Origin: Dehalococcoidia bacterium
Lineage (GTDB): Bacteria > Chloroflexota > Dehalococcoidia > Dehalococcoidales > UBA1222
Direction of reading: 5' to 3'
Length of the DNA stretch: 7,369 nt
Assembly: GCA_009786345.1 (NCBI GenBank)
Contig: WQTJ01000099.1
Span: forward strand, 1 to 7,369
The notes under the pieces are model-generated. The model was given only the letters and a program-made list of their open reading frames with translations. It did no database searches and was not told the origin of the DNA. The position numbers and the translations under genes were made by a program. The first letter of the stretch is position 1. Each line of letters opens with the position of its first letter. Shown piece by piece: positions 6,373 to 7,369 of this stretch.

Positions 6373-6630
6373 GTGGTTATTCTGAATATCCTTCTTTGGT
6401 TGCTCATCGGTGCTTTAGCAGGTTGGTTGGCCGGTATAATCATGAGGAGCAGAGGTTCGCTAATCCGCAATATCATCTTGGGCATTGCTGGTGCTTTGCT
6501 TGGTGGATGGATTGTTAGTTTCTTCGCGGATGTCACTAAATTCAGCATCATTGGATTCTTGGTTGCAGTCGGCGGAGCTTGTATCCTCATTTTCATTTTC
6601 AGGCTTTTGTTTGGCGGCAAAAGAAGGTAA
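6373..6630 (+). CDS. GlsB/YeaQ/YmgE-family small membrane protein
   Basis: This 85-aa, very hydrophobic protein has three membrane segments at about 4-24, 31-51 and 58-80. It ends in a basic tail, GGKRR. The glycine-rich pattern GALAGWLAGIIMRSRG (13-28) followed by NIILGIAGALLGGWI (33-47) is the hallmark of the family, often labelled transglycosylase-associated. The family is small and widespread, and several members are linked to stress responses; its molecular role is unknown. Length is normal for the family. Translation starts at GTG after a strong ribosome binding site. It appears to be a single-gene unit with its own promoter and operator-like dyad, divergent from the PAC2 operon and convergent with the PmbA-like gene. 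Confidence 0.93.
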   Translation: MVILNILLWLLIGALAGWLAGIIMRSRGSLIRNIILGIAGALLGGWIVSFFADVTKFSIIGFLVAVGGACILIFIFRLLFGGKRR

Positions 6631-6652
6631 ACTGCCAGTTAAGTTTGCCAAC

Positions 6653-6727
6653 GATCAAAGTGTTTGGTGCTGTAACCACATTGTCTTTGTAAAACTTGCG
6701 GTTAGGTATTGCTTTACAGCTTTGATC
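6653..6727. repeat. imperfect long inverted repeat between convergent genes
   Basis: GATCAAA (6653-6659) pairs with TTTGATC (6721-6727). After a 9-nt one-sided bulge, GCTGTAA (6669-6675) pairs with TTACAGC (6714-6720). The two arms join without interruption on the right side. It could form a stem in RNA from either strand, but no T-run follows on either strand, so it is not a canonical intrinsic terminator. It may be a weak bidirectional 3'-end structure or chance. Confidence 0.3.
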
Positions 6728-6780
6728 ACGCAATTAAGAACTTGGCGACTGTCTTGTAATGCTGGTTTGGCTGAGGGTGT

Positions 6781-7369
6781 TTATTTACTGGAGACGGAAA
6801 GTGCAGGGAAATAAAGCGATGGAGCGAAAAGTTGCCCGCCTATCCAGTGCCCGTCATTGCCGATAGCAGCTATATCTTTTAGCAGTTCATACACGTTGCC
6901 AAAAACCATAGTGTCCTTAACACGGCCGACAATTCGGCCGTGTTCTATTTTGTAGCCCAGTAACACATTCCCTGAAAAATCTCCGCCAAGTATATTGCCT
7001 TGAGTGGCTCCCATCACTTGCTCAATAAGCAGACCTTCTCTTATTTCGGCTATCATGTCTTCAGGCGTAACATCGCCGTTGTTGAAAACGAAAGCTCTCG
7101 GCGTAGGAACTGGCAAACCTCCTCTGCGCCCCCCGTGTCCGGTGCTGCTTTTATGTGCCTGTGCTGCTGTTTTCAGGTCATAGAAGAAATTCTGTGGTGC
7201 GCTGTCTTTAATAAGCGGCAGGCGCTTGCTTGGCACCCCCTCATCATCAAATGGACTGCTGCTAATACGGTATTGAATGGTGGCGTCATCACTTAGTTCC
7301 AGTTTTGGGTCAAAAATCTTTTGCCCCAGTTTGTCTACTAAAGGCGATGCTCCCTCAAACACCAATTTG
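6781..7369 (-). CDS. PmbA/TldE-like protein, C-terminal part (truncated by window edge)
   Basis: About 196 C-terminal residues of a protein that normally has about 440; the frame stays open through the right edge, so the start is outside the window. The TldD/PmbA C-terminal pattern is clear: GQKIFDPKLELSDD, then SSPFDDEGVPSKR, a glycine-rich STGHGGRRGG, GDVTPEDMIAEIREGLLIE, then GDFSGNVLLGYKIEHG, and a final PSLYFPALSV. In Escherichia coli, TldD and TldE (PmbA) form a heterodimeric protease acting on unfolded peptides and microcin B17; TldD is the zinc subunit. TldD supplies a zinc ligand from a C-terminal cysteine, and no cysteine is visible here, which favours the non-catalytic TldE/PmbA type. 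A TldD partner may lie upstream outside the window. Confidence 0.9.
   Translation of the reverse strand, partial: KLVFEGASPLVDKLGQKIFDPKLELSDDATIQYRISSSPFDDEGVPSKRLPLIKDSAPQNFFYDLKTAAQAHKSSTGHGGRRGGLPVPTPRAFVFNNGDVTPEDMIAEIREGLLIEQVMGATQGNILGGDFSGNVLLGYKIEHGRIVGRVKDTMVFGNVYELLKDIAAIGNDGHWIGGQLFAPSLYFPALSVSSK

Noticed and set aside
6485..6814. Plus-strand open frame of 109 codons overlapping the GlsB-like gene
   Set aside because: It is a shifted frame of the GlsB gene running into the convergent PmbA gene. It has no ribosome binding site or family pattern.

Overview
This is a bacterial stretch with tightly packed genes, moderate-to-low GC, canonical sigma70-like promoters and clear Shine-Dalgarno sites at some genes. 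The organism cannot be named from the window alone. Remembered family patterns in the PAC2 protein, the HEAT-repeat protein and the GNAT acetyltransferase are most like Chloroflexota (Dehalococcoidia/Anaerolineae type). The XRE regulator, small membrane protein and large ABC transporter are instead most like Firmicutes (Clostridia) cassettes. Both placements are inference from memory and were not searched.

Layout, left to right. Positions 1-104 are non-coding downstream sequence. Positions 105-3619 are a minus-strand cassette read from right to left: a 72-aa XRE/Cro-like regulator starting at TTG, an overlapping 148-aa four-helix membrane protein, and a 935-aa fused ATPase/permease of the MacB/FtsX type. 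The cassette promoter region (about 3658-3708) carries two copies of the palindrome TTTGCAAA that bracket a perfect TTGACA -35 box, as expected of an autorepressed operon.

Positions 3798-6091 are a second minus-strand operon of three overlapping genes: a PAC2-family protein (proteasome-assembly-chaperone fold), then a protein with seven HEAT-like repeats, then a RimJ/RimL-like GNAT acetyltransferase. The overlaps suggest translational coupling and possibly joint function. Candidate promoters lie upstream in 6140-6210.

Positions 6273-6630 hold a plus-strand unit: a strong sigma70 promoter whose -35 box lies inside a 10-bp perfect inverted repeat, a good ribosome binding site, and a GTG-started GlsB/YeaQ/YmgE-type small membrane protein. 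The window ends with the C-terminal part of a PmbA/TldE-like protein on the minus strand (6781 to the right edge), convergent with the GlsB gene. The 150-bp gap between them contains a long imperfect dyad.

The likely themes are envelope export or stress sensing with local repression (XRE-ABC cassette), a poorly understood conserved cytoplasmic operon (PAC2-HEAT-GNAT), and a stress-type membrane protein under its own operator. I see no RNA genes, CRISPR arrays, insertion sequences or broken genes.
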